Below the pieces are notes generated by a model. That model was not told the origin of the DNA, did no database searches, and saw only the letters and a program-made list of their open reading frames with translations. Below, piece after piece: positions 5,868-12,014 of a DNA stretch of 12,014 nucleotides. Source of the DNA: JBMNUL01 sp050946255. Its GTDB lineage: Bacteria; Actinomycetota; Coriobacteriia; Coriobacteriales; CADBOM01. A program made the position numbers and the translations under genes. The stretch is taken from assembly GCA_050946255.1 (NCBI GenBank), contig JBMNUL010000078.1, forward strand, positions 1 through 12,014, in the 5' to 3' direction. The first letter of the stretch is position 1; every line of letters begins with the position of its first letter.

Positions 5868-8588
5868 TCATTCGCCTCCCTTGATGGCAGAGTCTGCCTT
5901 TACAGACTCAGCCGGTCCGTCGCTAAGATGCTTTCCGAACTTCGCAACCTCTTCGGGATCTGCTGGCTTTCCGGTCCCATCGTCCACGATGAACTCCGCG
6001 CAAACTTGCCCGCACTCCGGGTCGTACATGCGCCCGAACGCCTCCGGGTATTCCCTCGCCAACTCGAACACGTCAACCTTCTCGATTCCTACGAGATACC
6101 CGCTCGTGACCTCACCTGCACAGTTCTCGGAAGTCGTGGCATAGGGGCTGAGAAGGTTGTTGGCGCCGCCGCGGTCGAGACCGCCCATTCCCGGGACAAC
6201 GATGTCGCAGCGAGCCCCATGGTCCTGGTAGAGCACGCCCGGCATGATCCTCTCGGTCACCCGTATGCCGCCGAGAGTCGCACCTCGCTCGTTGAACAGC
6301 TTGGCGATATCGCCGCCGTGGAGGTCGAGCTTCTCGGCATCCACGGGGTTCACCCATATGGGCTCGTATGCATAACCGTCCGGACCCTTGACCTTGCATG
6401 TCTCGATCTCACGGGTCCATGGCAGGTCGTCATGCTGGGCATGTACGCGCCAGTGTGGGTGGTTGGAACAGAGCAGATAGGGATACTTCTCGGCTCTATC
6501 AGACGTGAGACGGTCCTTGTGCTCGTCGCTCTCCGGCACCCAGCGTGGGTACGGCTTGCGAATCTCATCGTCGGGGAAATGCTCTGCCAGAGCCGTCGAG
6601 TAGAACTCCAGCAACCCGGTCGGAGTGGAGAGTGGGTTGTTCTCCGGGTCCTCCACGAACTCCTGTAGGGCAACCGGACGGTCCTCCCAATCCTCCATCG
6701 CGGGGCTCATCCAGAACATCGCGCTGTCGGACATCATGTCCTCGAATGTGAACTTGGAGGTCTCCTCGTCGAGTCCGGACATGTCGTGGGCTCGCTCCAT
6801 CCAGCCCATGTAGTCCATGTCGAGCGTGTAATCGCTCACGATCCCCTCGTAGATGCTGCCCGGCTTGTCGAGCTTGCGGAACACCGACATCACGGTCTCG
6901 TAGTCTGTGCGTGCCTCACCATATGGCTCGATGGCCTTGCGCTCGTAGTAATACATCGAGTACTGCGAGTTGTTGTTGTCGTATCCCACATCATCGCATT
7001 CGAACGTCGTGGTCACGGGGAGGATGATGTCGGCGAAGCGAGTGTCGTTTTCCATCCAGGGGTGCTGCACCATGATGAACTCGAGATTTGGCGACCGCAA
7101 GGCTTCGAGATCCATGTTGCCGCAGTTCCAGCAGGTGGACCAGCACGGCGCGTCGCTCCAGATCATCTTGATCGGCTGGGCATCGGGAACGGGGTTCTCG
7201 TAGTGGTCGAACTGGCTCTCACGCGGAGCCAGGAACACTCCTTGGCTGTACCAGTCGGCGTGCCCGTTCATGATCGCCTCGGGCATCTTGGTCTTGATCA
7301 CGAAGCTCTTGCCCACTCCATATGACCAACCATGGTAGGTGCCGAGCGGTGATGCCGAGGTCTCCGAGGGAACGAAAGCGTTGGCGTCGTCTCCCATCGT
7401 CCCAACGTCGGTGAACTTGATCTGGTGCTTGCCTGGGCCGTCCAGCCCCTGCATCGCCAACAGCACGATCTCGAGGCGGGCGGGCTCGTGGCTGAAAGCG
7501 GCGCGAATCATCGACCCGCCGTTGCAGTGGCCTATAGAAACGTTGTGCTTTGCCCAGTAATGCGCCAGGGCCCTTATCCTGAAGGCGGGAACACCGCATA
7601 CACCCTCGGCCCATTCGGGGGTCTTCTCTATGCCGTCGTCCCCGCCATGCAGGTGGTATTCCACCCAGTCGAACCCGGTGGAATGCGTATCGAGGAACTC
7701 CTTGTCGTACGTGCCCTCGGTGAGCCACACCCAGGCTATTGCAAGTTGAAGCGCGCTGTCGGTGTTGGGGTATACCGGAATCCACTTTGTGGAATGCACT
7801 GCGCACGAGTAGTTGACGTCGGGGCAGATGAATATCTGCTGGATTCCAATGTCCTTGAAGAAGTACGCGAGGCGGCTGGTCATCTGGCCTCCCCAACCCC
7901 AGGGTGCGGTCAGCAGATCGCAACCCCAATAGAGGACGCAGTCCCCATTCTCGGTGACGTCCTTGAGCACGTTTTGCTGTTGGGTGCATGAACCCACAGG
8001 CTCCATTCCCCAGACGTGCTTGGCTCCCCAGACCCATCCTTCCCAGGAATCTGGCTGACGGGCCTGGACGCAGCACCCATCCCGGAAGCGGAACACGTCG
8101 ATGTTCGTCCCGTGTGCGCCTGCATAGGAATTGCTCTCTCCGTGACCGTCGCCCTCGCAGTAGATGGAATATGGGCCGTAGGTATCGTGGATGCGCTGGA
8201 TCTCCTCGGCGCAGATGTCAGTGGCCTCGTCCCAGCTGATACGGCGGTACTTAGACTTGCCACGGTTCTGCGGGTTGCGCTCGCCGTGAGGGTCGAAGTC
8301 CACGCGGATAAGAGGGTACGGGATCCTGTTTGGAGAGTCCGCGCGCTTCTTGTAGGCGATGGAAAGGGGCGGAGGGAAAGTCTTGTCACCTGGGGTGAAC
8401 ACGGCATCCCCTCGGTGGAAGCTCCACTCCCTCAATTCCTCCTTGGTCCAGTACTCATCGAAGTGGATTGGGCGGATGCGCACGATCTTCCCGTCCATAA
8501 CGTCAACATGGCAGGCATTTGACCCACCGCCGCTGCCGAGCCAGGCAAGCGACTTGTTGACGGTCTTGTCCTTTGTCTTGATGTGCAT
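5868..8588 (-). CDS. Molybdopterin oxidoreductase large subunit, pyrogallol transhydroxylase/catechol dehydroxylase-like
   Basis: This 906-residue catalytic subunit should bind Mo-bis-MGD. It shares with AthL of pyrogallol-phloroglucinol transhydroxylase the stretches GERNPQ, RISWDEATDI and PDSWEGW. By that match Ser181 is the likely Mo ligand (AthL Ser175), Asp180 the neighbour (Asp174) and His149 the active-site His (His144). The AthL catalytic Tyr404 region is not clearly conserved, so the substrate probably differs. The N-terminus lacks the usual four-cysteine iron-sulfur motif, as in AthL, and there is no twin-arginine signal, so it works in the cytoplasm. The dinucleotide-binding domain at the C-terminus is complete (DRGGANNLLSPYATTSENCAGEVTSG). 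Start: the ATG at 8588 has AGAGGAGA seven bases upstream; an in-frame ATG at 8618 has none. The likely role is reductive removal or transfer of a phenolic hydroxyl; the exact substrate cannot be read from sequence. Confidence 0.9.
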   Translation of the reverse strand: MHIKTKDKTVNKSLAWLGSGGGSNACHVDVMDGKIVRIRPIHFDEYWTKEELREWSFHRGDAVFTPGDKTFPPPLSIAYKKRADSPNRIPYPLIRVDFDPHGERNPQNRGKSKYRRISWDEATDICAEEIQRIHDTYGPYSIYCEGDGHGESNSYAGAHGTNIDVFRFRDGCCVQARQPDSWEGWVWGAKHVWGMEPVGSCTQQQNVLKDVTENGDCVLYWGCDLLTAPWGWGGQMTSRLAYFFKDIGIQQIFICPDVNYSCAVHSTKWIPVYPNTDSALQLAIAWVWLTEGTYDKEFLDTHSTGFDWVEYHLHGGDDGIEKTPEWAEGVCGVPAFRIRALAHYWAKHNVSIGHCNGGSMIRAAFSHEPARLEIVLLAMQGLDGPGKHQIKFTDVGTMGDDANAFVPSETSASPLGTYHGWSYGVGKSFVIKTKMPEAIMNGHADWYSQGVFLAPRESQFDHYENPVPDAQPIKMIWSDAPCWSTCWNCGNMDLEALRSPNLEFIMVQHPWMENDTRFADIILPVTTTFECDDVGYDNNNSQYSMYYYERKAIEPYGEARTDYETVMSVFRKLDKPGSIYEGIVSDYTLDMDYMGWMERAHDMSGLDEETSKFTFEDMMSDSAMFWMSPAMEDWEDRPVALQEFVEDPENNPLSTPTGLLEFYSTALAEHFPDDEIRKPYPRWVPESDEHKDRLTSDRAEKYPYLLCSNHPHWRVHAQHDDLPWTREIETCKVKGPDGYAYEPIWVNPVDAEKLDLHGGDIAKLFNERGATLGGIRVTERIMPGVLYQDHGARCDIVVPGMGGLDRGGANNLLSPYATTSENCAGEVTSGYLVGIEKVDVFELAREYPEAFGRMYDPECGQVCAEFIVDDGTGKPADPEEVAKFGKHLSDGPAESVKADSAIKGGE

Positions 8589-8661
8589 CGAATGTCTCCT
8601 CTTGCCTCTTGGCGGCATGTCACAGAAGCCCTGTTTTCTCCAACTGGGCAGCCGCCTAAAT

Positions 8662-8902
8662 CTCTTTCCCTAGATTTCTTATTGAGTTCGCTTTCCCAAG
8701 CTTTAGAGCTCTCTTTCCCAAGCTTTAGAGCTCTCTTTCCCAAGCGCCCTTGGAAAGTTCCCCTTCAAAATTCATTTCCCAAGCGCCCTTGGAGAGTTCC
8801 CTTCCCGAATCCGCTTTCGAAATCTCCTGAGCAGGATTCCTCTCCGAGTTCGCTTTTCCCAAATCCATTTGGAAAGGCCACTTCCCCAATCCCTTTGGAA
8901 TG
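8662..8902. repeat. Array of TTTCCCAA / TTGGAA dyad repeats upstream of the Mo enzyme operon
   Basis: TTTCCCAA-type half-sites occur at 8692, 8714, 8736, 8775, 8802 (TTCCCGAAT), 8855 and 8882, plus a truncated TTTCCC at 8665. The first three are spaced exactly 22 bp and sit in near-identical 22-bp units (8686-8707, 8708-8729). From 8736 on, each is followed by a mirrored TTGGAAAG-type arm, making imperfect dyads: 8736-8762 and 8775-8801 are 27 bp with one mismatch, and 8859-8872 contains CCAAAT-CC-ATTTGG. Reading frames across the array are broken and have no ribosome site. It may be a multi-site regulator-binding region or a genomic intergenic repeat family. Confidence 0.8.
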
Positions 8903-9071
8903 GCGCAGATTTGGGTATGCGATGCCAGGGTCCACCGAAGGCAGACCCTAGAATGCATTTGCGAAATGCCTCAGATTATTTGCTTCCCAACCGAAGACGA
9001 AGCTGGACGCTCTCGAAGCCCAGTAAAGCGTGCTTCGGCACCCAGCCCGCCCTCGAGGAAAACGGGGGTTT
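8903..9071 (-). promoter_or_regulatory. Leader/intergenic region with three hairpins
   Basis: The rest of the 483-bp gap before the Mo operon holds three inverted repeats. AGGGTC (8927-8932) pairs with GACCCT (8944-8949) around a CTTCGG-like loop on the minus strand. GCATTT-GCG-AAATGC lies at 8955-8969. GTGC-TTCG-GCAC lies at 9030-9041, followed on the minus strand by GCTTTACT, which could be the end of the 75-aa gene's transcript. I see no known riboswitch and cannot place a promoter with confidence. Confidence 0.4.
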
Positions 9072-9299
9072 CTACTTCTTGTCGCGAGGATCGTCGAGCT
9101 TCATGAGGTCTGCCTCCATGGCGTCGATGACCTCGGGTGGGAACATCTCCGGGGAAAGCCTGGCGACCCCCTCTAGCGTCATTCCCATGGCGAGCTTCAT
9201 CTTTGGATCCTTGGTGCCTCCGGGAAAGTGCTTCTCGAACACTTCCGGGCCACCTGGGGTCTTCATGATTACCTTTATCTTGGTTTTGCGATCCAACAT
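9072..9299 (-). CDS. Small 75-aa protein of unknown function upstream of the Mo enzyme
   Basis: The product begins MLDRKTKIKVIMKTPGGPEVF and ends in a charged tail, MKLDDPRDKK. It contains no cysteine, signal peptide or membrane segment. The ATG at 9299 has a strong ribosome site (GGAAGGAG) six bases upstream, which argues that it is a real gene; the frame extends upstream to 9419 but without such a site. I do not recognise the family. It diverges from the LysR gene with 179 bp between them and points toward the Mo enzyme genes, so an accessory part, such as a substrate carrier or maturation helper, is possible. That is inference only. Confidence 0.7.
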   Translation of the reverse strand: MLDRKTKIKVIMKTPGGPEVFEKHFPGGTKDPKMKLAMGMTLEGVARLSPEMFPPEVIDAMEADLMKLDDPRDKK

Positions 9300-9344
9300 C
9301 GTCTTCTCCTTCCCCTCGACCAATTCACCGAACTGAATTCCAAC

Positions 9345-9357
9345 GGACCTGTGGTCC
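9345..9357. promoter_or_regulatory. Inverted repeat GGACC-N3-GGTCC
   Basis: A perfect 5+3+5 palindrome lies 46 bases upstream of the 75-aa gene start, in the divergent gap between that gene and the LysR gene. It could be an operator for the minus-strand promoter. Short palindromes also arise by chance. Confidence 0.25.
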
Positions 9358-9414
9358 ATTTGCACAAATTGAGCGTCGCACATCCCAACGCATATGGAAA
9401 CGAGCGGAATGCTG

Positions 9415-9440
9415 TACAATGGTCACAACCTAAAGTTGTG
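9415..9440 (+). promoter_or_regulatory. LysR promoter candidate with inverted-repeat operator
   Basis: TACAAT (9415-9420) could be the -10 box of the LysR gene; no good -35 was seen. Four bases later is a perfect inverted repeat, CACAAC (9424-9429), 5 nt, GTTGTG (9435-9440), placed 39 bp before the LysR start codon. Its position fits autorepression and control of the divergent 75-aa gene, typical of LysR-type regulators, though it does not show the classic T-N11-A form. Confidence 0.45.
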
Positions 9441-9478
9441 GGTTGTCGAGAATACCATGGGGAACACCGGAGGCAGAC

Positions 9479-10420
9479 ATGCAGATAAACAGCCTCAGAT
9501 ACCTGATAGAACTCGAGAGGTACGGCTCCATCAGCAAGGCCGCGCGCAGCTCCTTCATCTCCCAACAGGGGCTCAGCAAGGTGATCGACTCCCTGGAATC
9601 CGAACTGGGCGTGAAGGTCGTCACACGCACCCACAGCGGCATCGAGTTCACAGAGGAGGGCACGATCGTGCTCGATTCTGCCAAGGCCATCGTGAGGGAA
9701 TACGACCGGATGATAGGCAGAATAGACAATTCCATGGCCAATAGCGGAGGCCGTGAGTTCAACTTGGTCCTGTCGCCCTACGTGAGCATCACCCTCTACG
9801 ACAGCGTGATCGGCAAGATCAGGAGATCCAGCATCACCTCGATAATCGAGACCGGCAAAGAGGAGATACTGGGAATCGTGGACGGCTCCACCGGAAACGG
9901 CCCAAGCGACGACGAGCTATATCTCTTCGACCTGATGGGAAGCTCGGGAAAACATGGGAACCGGGATGGAATGGTCACCGGAGATCTGCTGAAATCGAGA
10001 ATCGGGGTCATGTGCGGAAGCGGGAATCCATGGGCCAAGCTCGACGAGATTGCGCCGTATCAGGTTCAGGAGATACCCTTGGTCCTCTTCAACGAGAGCG
10101 ACTACTTCCAAGCCGTAGAGGAGGCAGTTGGAGATAATGGCGAGCCGAACATTGTCATGAGCAACTCCAACCAGCGGGCCATCGAGAGCTACATTCTCCG
10201 GGAGCCTCAGGCATGTGTAATTTTGGACGAAATCTCGTTCATACACCGCCCCACGAAGCTCCAGGATTTCAAGTTCGTCCCTCTGAAAAATGCCCCAGCA
10301 CTCTATGTGGCCTTCGGGTACCGTGCAGACAGCTCCCATTCCAGGCAGTTCGAGCATTTCATCGAGGATTTCAGGAGCATGTGCCGGGCAACGTTCTCAT
10401 CCTCGATAACGATGGCATAA
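9479..10420 (+). CDS. LysR-type transcriptional regulator
   Basis: The 313-residue protein has an N-terminal winged helix-turn-helix (about residues 4-62: SISKAARSSFISQQGLSKVI, ELGVKVVTRTHSGIEFTEEG), a linker helix (to about 85), and a weakly conserved effector-binding region (about 93-300). The start is the ATG at 9479, with GGAGG five bases upstream; a TTG 36 bases earlier in the same frame has no such site. It is transcribed away from the 75-aa gene and the Mo enzyme operon, the usual arrangement for a LysR regulator of the adjacent genes, so it may respond to the phenolic substrate. The target is inferred from position. The gene probably ends at the strong hairpin at 10606-10636. Confidence 0.9.
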   Translation: MQINSLRYLIELERYGSISKAARSSFISQQGLSKVIDSLESELGVKVVTRTHSGIEFTEEGTIVLDSAKAIVREYDRMIGRIDNSMANSGGREFNLVLSPYVSITLYDSVIGKIRRSSITSIIETGKEEILGIVDGSTGNGPSDDELYLFDLMGSSGKHGNRDGMVTGDLLKSRIGVMCGSGNPWAKLDEIAPYQVQEIPLVLFNESDYFQAVEEAVGDNGEPNIVMSNSNQRAIESYILREPQACVILDEISFIHRPTKLQDFKFVPLKNAPALYVAFGYRADSSHSRQFEHFIEDFRSMCRATFSSSITMA

Positions 10421-10516
10421 GCCGCAAGCAAGAATGACGCAGACTCGAGTCTCGCCGGCAATGCCCAGGTGGAAATGGCTAACGGAGATTTCGGGCAACC
10501 TAGCAAGAAAAAAGAC

Positions 10517-10547
10517 ATGGAGGCAAGCAACGTGCCTGCCGCCATGC
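10517..10547 (+). other. Imperfect hairpin downstream of the LysR gene
   Basis: CATGG, one base, GGCA, 7 nt, TGCC, five bases, CCATG form an imperfect stem. There is no T-rich tail. The remaining gap 10421-10699 has no supported gene; the reading frames across it lack ribosome sites and are overlapped by hairpins. Confidence 0.3.
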
Positions 10548-10605
10548 CCCGGCCGGAATGATAGCCTTGCCTTCGTTGAGATTTCCAACCTCTTATTAAG
10601 AAGCA

Positions 10606-10636
10606 GACGCCCTGCCGATGCATTTGGCAGGGCGTC
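10606..10636. terminator. Bidirectional terminator between LysR and the FMN-binding gene
   Basis: GACGCCCTGCC (10606-10616), a 9-nt loop, and GGCAGGGCGTC (10626-10636) form a perfect 11-bp GC-rich stem between two convergent genes. The minus-strand exit is followed by CTGCTTCTTAATAAG, moderately T-rich; the plus-strand exit (GTCTTGTC) is less so. It likely stops transcription from both sides, better for the minus-strand gene. Confidence 0.65.
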
Positions 10637-10699
10637 GTCTTGTCAGAGAATCTCAATTATCTTGGCCACTTTTTTTCTGAGCAGCCCGACGGGTCGAGA

Positions 10700-11107
10700 C
10701 TAGGAAATTCGCTCTCCGGGATTGTCGCTCGGCGTCACCGAATACACCTCGTCCACATGGATGAAGCAGACTCCCTTGCTGTAGTAGTCGTATCCCATCG
10801 AGCTCAGAATCTGATGAACCTGCGCGGCCACCTGCTCGTAGCGCGGGCCCTCGTTCTCGTAGGTAACGGTGCCCTTGATCTGATACCCTCCGGTCTCGTT
10901 CCAGACAGACACAGCAACATGTGGATTCTTCTTGATGTTTGCCAGAGTCTTGTTCATGTACTGATCGGAGATCATGATCGTCTCATCGTCCACCGCCTGC
11001 TTCATGCTCACCGGCACGACGTTTGGAATGTCGTCCGAACAGGTGGAGAAGGCCGCCGCATAGGCGTTGTTAACCAAATCGATGCACTCCTGGGGCATTT
11101 TTGCCAT
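10700..11107 (-). CDS. Pyridoxamine 5'-phosphate oxidase-like FMN-binding protein
   Basis: The 135-residue protein has the split-barrel pattern of small flavin-binding proteins: AAFSTCSDDIPNVVPVSMKQ, TLANIKKNPHVAVSVWN and GGYQIKGTVTYENEGPRYEQ. It is much shorter than true PdxH, so a role in vitamin B6 synthesis is unlikely; relatives are flavin-dependent reductases or binding proteins of uncertain substrate. The start is the ATG at 11107, with AAGGGGGAA upstream. The frame stays open for another 69 codons to 11314, but that stretch shows no ribosome site and no family resemblance. It is convergent with the LysR gene and stands alone. Confidence 0.85.
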   Translation of the reverse strand: MAKMPQECIDLVNNAYAAAFSTCSDDIPNVVPVSMKQAVDDETIMISDQYMNKTLANIKKNPHVAVSVWNETGGYQIKGTVTYENEGPRYEQVAAQVHQILSSMGYDYYSKGVCFIHVDEVYSVTPSDNPGERIS

Positions 11108-11575
11108 GTTCGGTTCCCCCTTCGATTGAAATCTTGCGGTGCCTATGGCCAAAGAGACCGCATTACCAGTTGGGGAGCCTCTGGTCGCAGATGCCGCTCC
11201 ATAAATTCGCACTGCTCCGACCCAGGCCCCTGACTGTTCAGTAACTAGAGTCCCAAAAGCCGGCATCGCCCTATTGCCATACAGACTATCACGTTGAATG
11301 GCAGGTTGGGACACTATGAAATTTCATAGTTTTGGGAGCCTTCGAATGCGCTGCCAATTTGCCTGCTGATGGGCATGATAACCTGCATCAATGGCCGCCT
11401 CCAAAGGGAAAACCCAACAGCCGCTGACGGCGACTTCCACAGCGAGGTGGCAATATCCATTGTCCATCTTCTAAAATGAGCTAATGAACTTGCGGCCCGA
11501 ATCACAGGCTGATGACAACCGGGGAAACTCCCCGGCCTTGCACCCAAATGAAGCAAAAACGTCGATGGGACGGTT
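11108..11575. other. 468-bp gene-free region with hairpins
   Basis: No supported gene lies here. It contains an 18-bp palindrome (11313-11330), a small ACTGTTCAGT element near 11232, a CCAC-AGCGA-GGTGG type stem near 11440, and CCGGGGA-AAC-TCCCCGG (11519-11535) 40 bp before the membrane protein start. No tRNA or known riboswitch was recognised. It probably holds the divergent promoters and leaders of the two flanking genes. Confidence 0.45.
11313..11330. promoter_or_regulatory. Perfect 18-bp palindrome, operator-like
   Basis: ACTATGAAATTTCATAGT is perfectly self-complementary with no spacer, and AT-rich in a GC-rich setting. Size and symmetry fit an operator for a dimeric repressor such as a MarR- or TetR-type protein. 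It lies 206 bp upstream of the FMN-binding gene and 246 bp upstream of the membrane protein gene, between the divergent pair. Which gene it serves is not visible. Confidence 0.5.
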
Positions 11576-12014
11576 ATGACGGTCGACTGTGCTGAACTTG
11601 ACAACGCGAACTCGCAGGCAAGCCACGGCGACAGACCCGCCCGGGAACGCGACAACATCAATTTCCTTGTGTTCCTATCGGTGTTGTACCTGTACATCCC
11701 ACTTCTGGTGTTCTCAATCGCCTGGCTCCAGATCTATCTGTTGATACCCGCCACGGTCTGCATGGTCTACTTCTTCTTCCGCAACAGGCCAACCGGTCTG
11801 CTGAGGCTCACCAAGGGCGAGCTTATCGGATGCTTGATTGCACTGGCAATCATAGTGTTGTGGTGCATCCTCTCTGGTCTCGGAGGGTTCACGTACCAAA
11901 CTGGGGATTGGAAGAAACACAACCTCCTGCTCATGGAGCTGATCGACAACGACTGGCCTGTTCACTGCACTGTCGGGGGGCAGGAAGGTGTGCTCGTCTA
12001 CTACATCGGCTATT
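11576..12014 (+). CDS. Polytopic membrane protein, N-terminal part only
   Basis: The frame begins at the ATG at 11576 (146 codons seen) and runs off the window. After about 27 polar residues there are three hydrophobic segments (about 28-46, 51-69, 82-104), then GGFTYQTGDWKKHNLLLMELIDNDWPV and VYYIGY, a pattern I associate with large uncharacterised membrane proteins that resemble glycosyltransferase/YfhO-type multi-pass proteins in gut anaerobes. The family call is tentative. An in-frame TGA at 11549 limits the start; the upstream GGGACGG is a weak ribosome site. Confidence 0.7.
   Translation, partial: MTVDCAELDNANSQASHGDRPARERDNINFLVFLSVLYLYIPLLVFSIAWLQIYLLIPATVCMVYFFFRNRPTGLLRLTKGELIGCLIALAIIVLWCILSGLGGFTYQTGDWKKHNLLLMELIDNDWPVHCTVGGQEGVLVYYIGY

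Noticed and set aside
8589..8618. Upstream start of the Mo large subunit (MPPRGKRRHS), whose arginines could hint at a twin-arginine signal
   Set aside because: No RR-x-F-L-K motif or hydrophobic stretch follows, and the strong ribosome site points to the ATG at 8588 instead.
8662..8902. CRISPR array
   Set aside because: The units are contiguous or irregularly spaced, degenerate, and have no unique spacers of constant length. No cas genes are present.
8432..8958. Minus-strand reading frames rich in Lys/Glu/Trp repeats (GKESSKAWE, ELSKGAWE) across the dyad array
   Set aside because: The apparent protein repeats simply reflect the DNA repeats. The frames switch between copies, stop inside the array and have no ribosome site.
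8619..9071. Molybdenum-cofactor riboswitch ahead of the Mo operon
   Set aside because: Hairpins are present, but I could not match the conserved core of that RNA class. A covariance search would decide.
11108..11314. N-terminal extension of the FMN-binding protein in the same frame (69 residues)
   Set aside because: It has no ribosome site and no resemblance to the family. A good ribosome site precedes the ATG at 11107.
11314..11697. 127-residue minus-strand frame opposite the membrane protein start
   Set aside because: It overlaps the supported membrane protein gene, has odd composition and lacks a ribosome site. It also crosses the hairpins.

Overview
The window reads as a moderately GC-rich bacterial chromosome segment with clear Shine-Dalgarno sites. 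It most resembles an anaerobic actinobacterium of the Coriobacteriia/Eggerthellaceae type. That assignment is inference: it rests on a soluble molybdopterin oxidoreductase pair of the transhydroxylase/dehydroxylase kind beside a LysR-type regulator, plus DUF5714, DUF1848 and zinc-ribbon/DUF3298-like proteins, all common in gut anaerobes. There is no rRNA, tRNA, CRISPR array or insertion sequence in the window.

Left part (1-2031, minus strand): a DUF5714 zinc-binding protein cut by the window edge, preceded by a gene for a zinc-ribbon, single-pass membrane protein with Pro/Gln-rich repeats and an outside domain. A perfect 14-bp hairpin separates the two. An AT-rich 198-bp gap (2032-2229) then holds divergent promoters.

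Plus-strand pair (2230-4116): an HSL-type alpha/beta hydrolase followed 24 bp later by a DUF1848 protein, which carries a C-terminal CxxxCxxC cysteine motif and ends in a possible sliding-clamp-binding peptide. A 24-bp near-repeat of the DUF1848 gene's 3' end lies just downstream.

Central minus-strand block (4250-9299), in transcription order: a 75-aa orphan protein; a 483-bp gap with an array of TTTCCCAA/TTGGAA dyads; the large catalytic molybdenum subunit (906 aa); its iron-sulfur partner (273 aa, translationally coupled); then a ferritin with its own ribosome site and terminator. The Mo enzyme closely resembles pyrogallol-phloroglucinol transhydroxylase (AthL/AthS) and, more distantly, the gut catechol dehydroxylases. 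It probably removes or moves hydroxyl groups on a phenolic compound in the cytoplasm. Unlike AthS, its small subunit keeps all 16 cluster cysteines, which favours a net reductase. A LysR-type regulator (9479-10420, plus strand) diverges from the 75-aa gene and is the natural candidate regulator.

Right part: a bidirectional terminator (10606-10636) lies between the LysR gene and a convergent FMN-binding, pyridoxamine-phosphate-oxidase-like protein (10700-11107). A 468-bp gene-free stretch with an 18-bp perfect palindrome follows, then the N-terminal part of a polytopic membrane protein that runs off the end.
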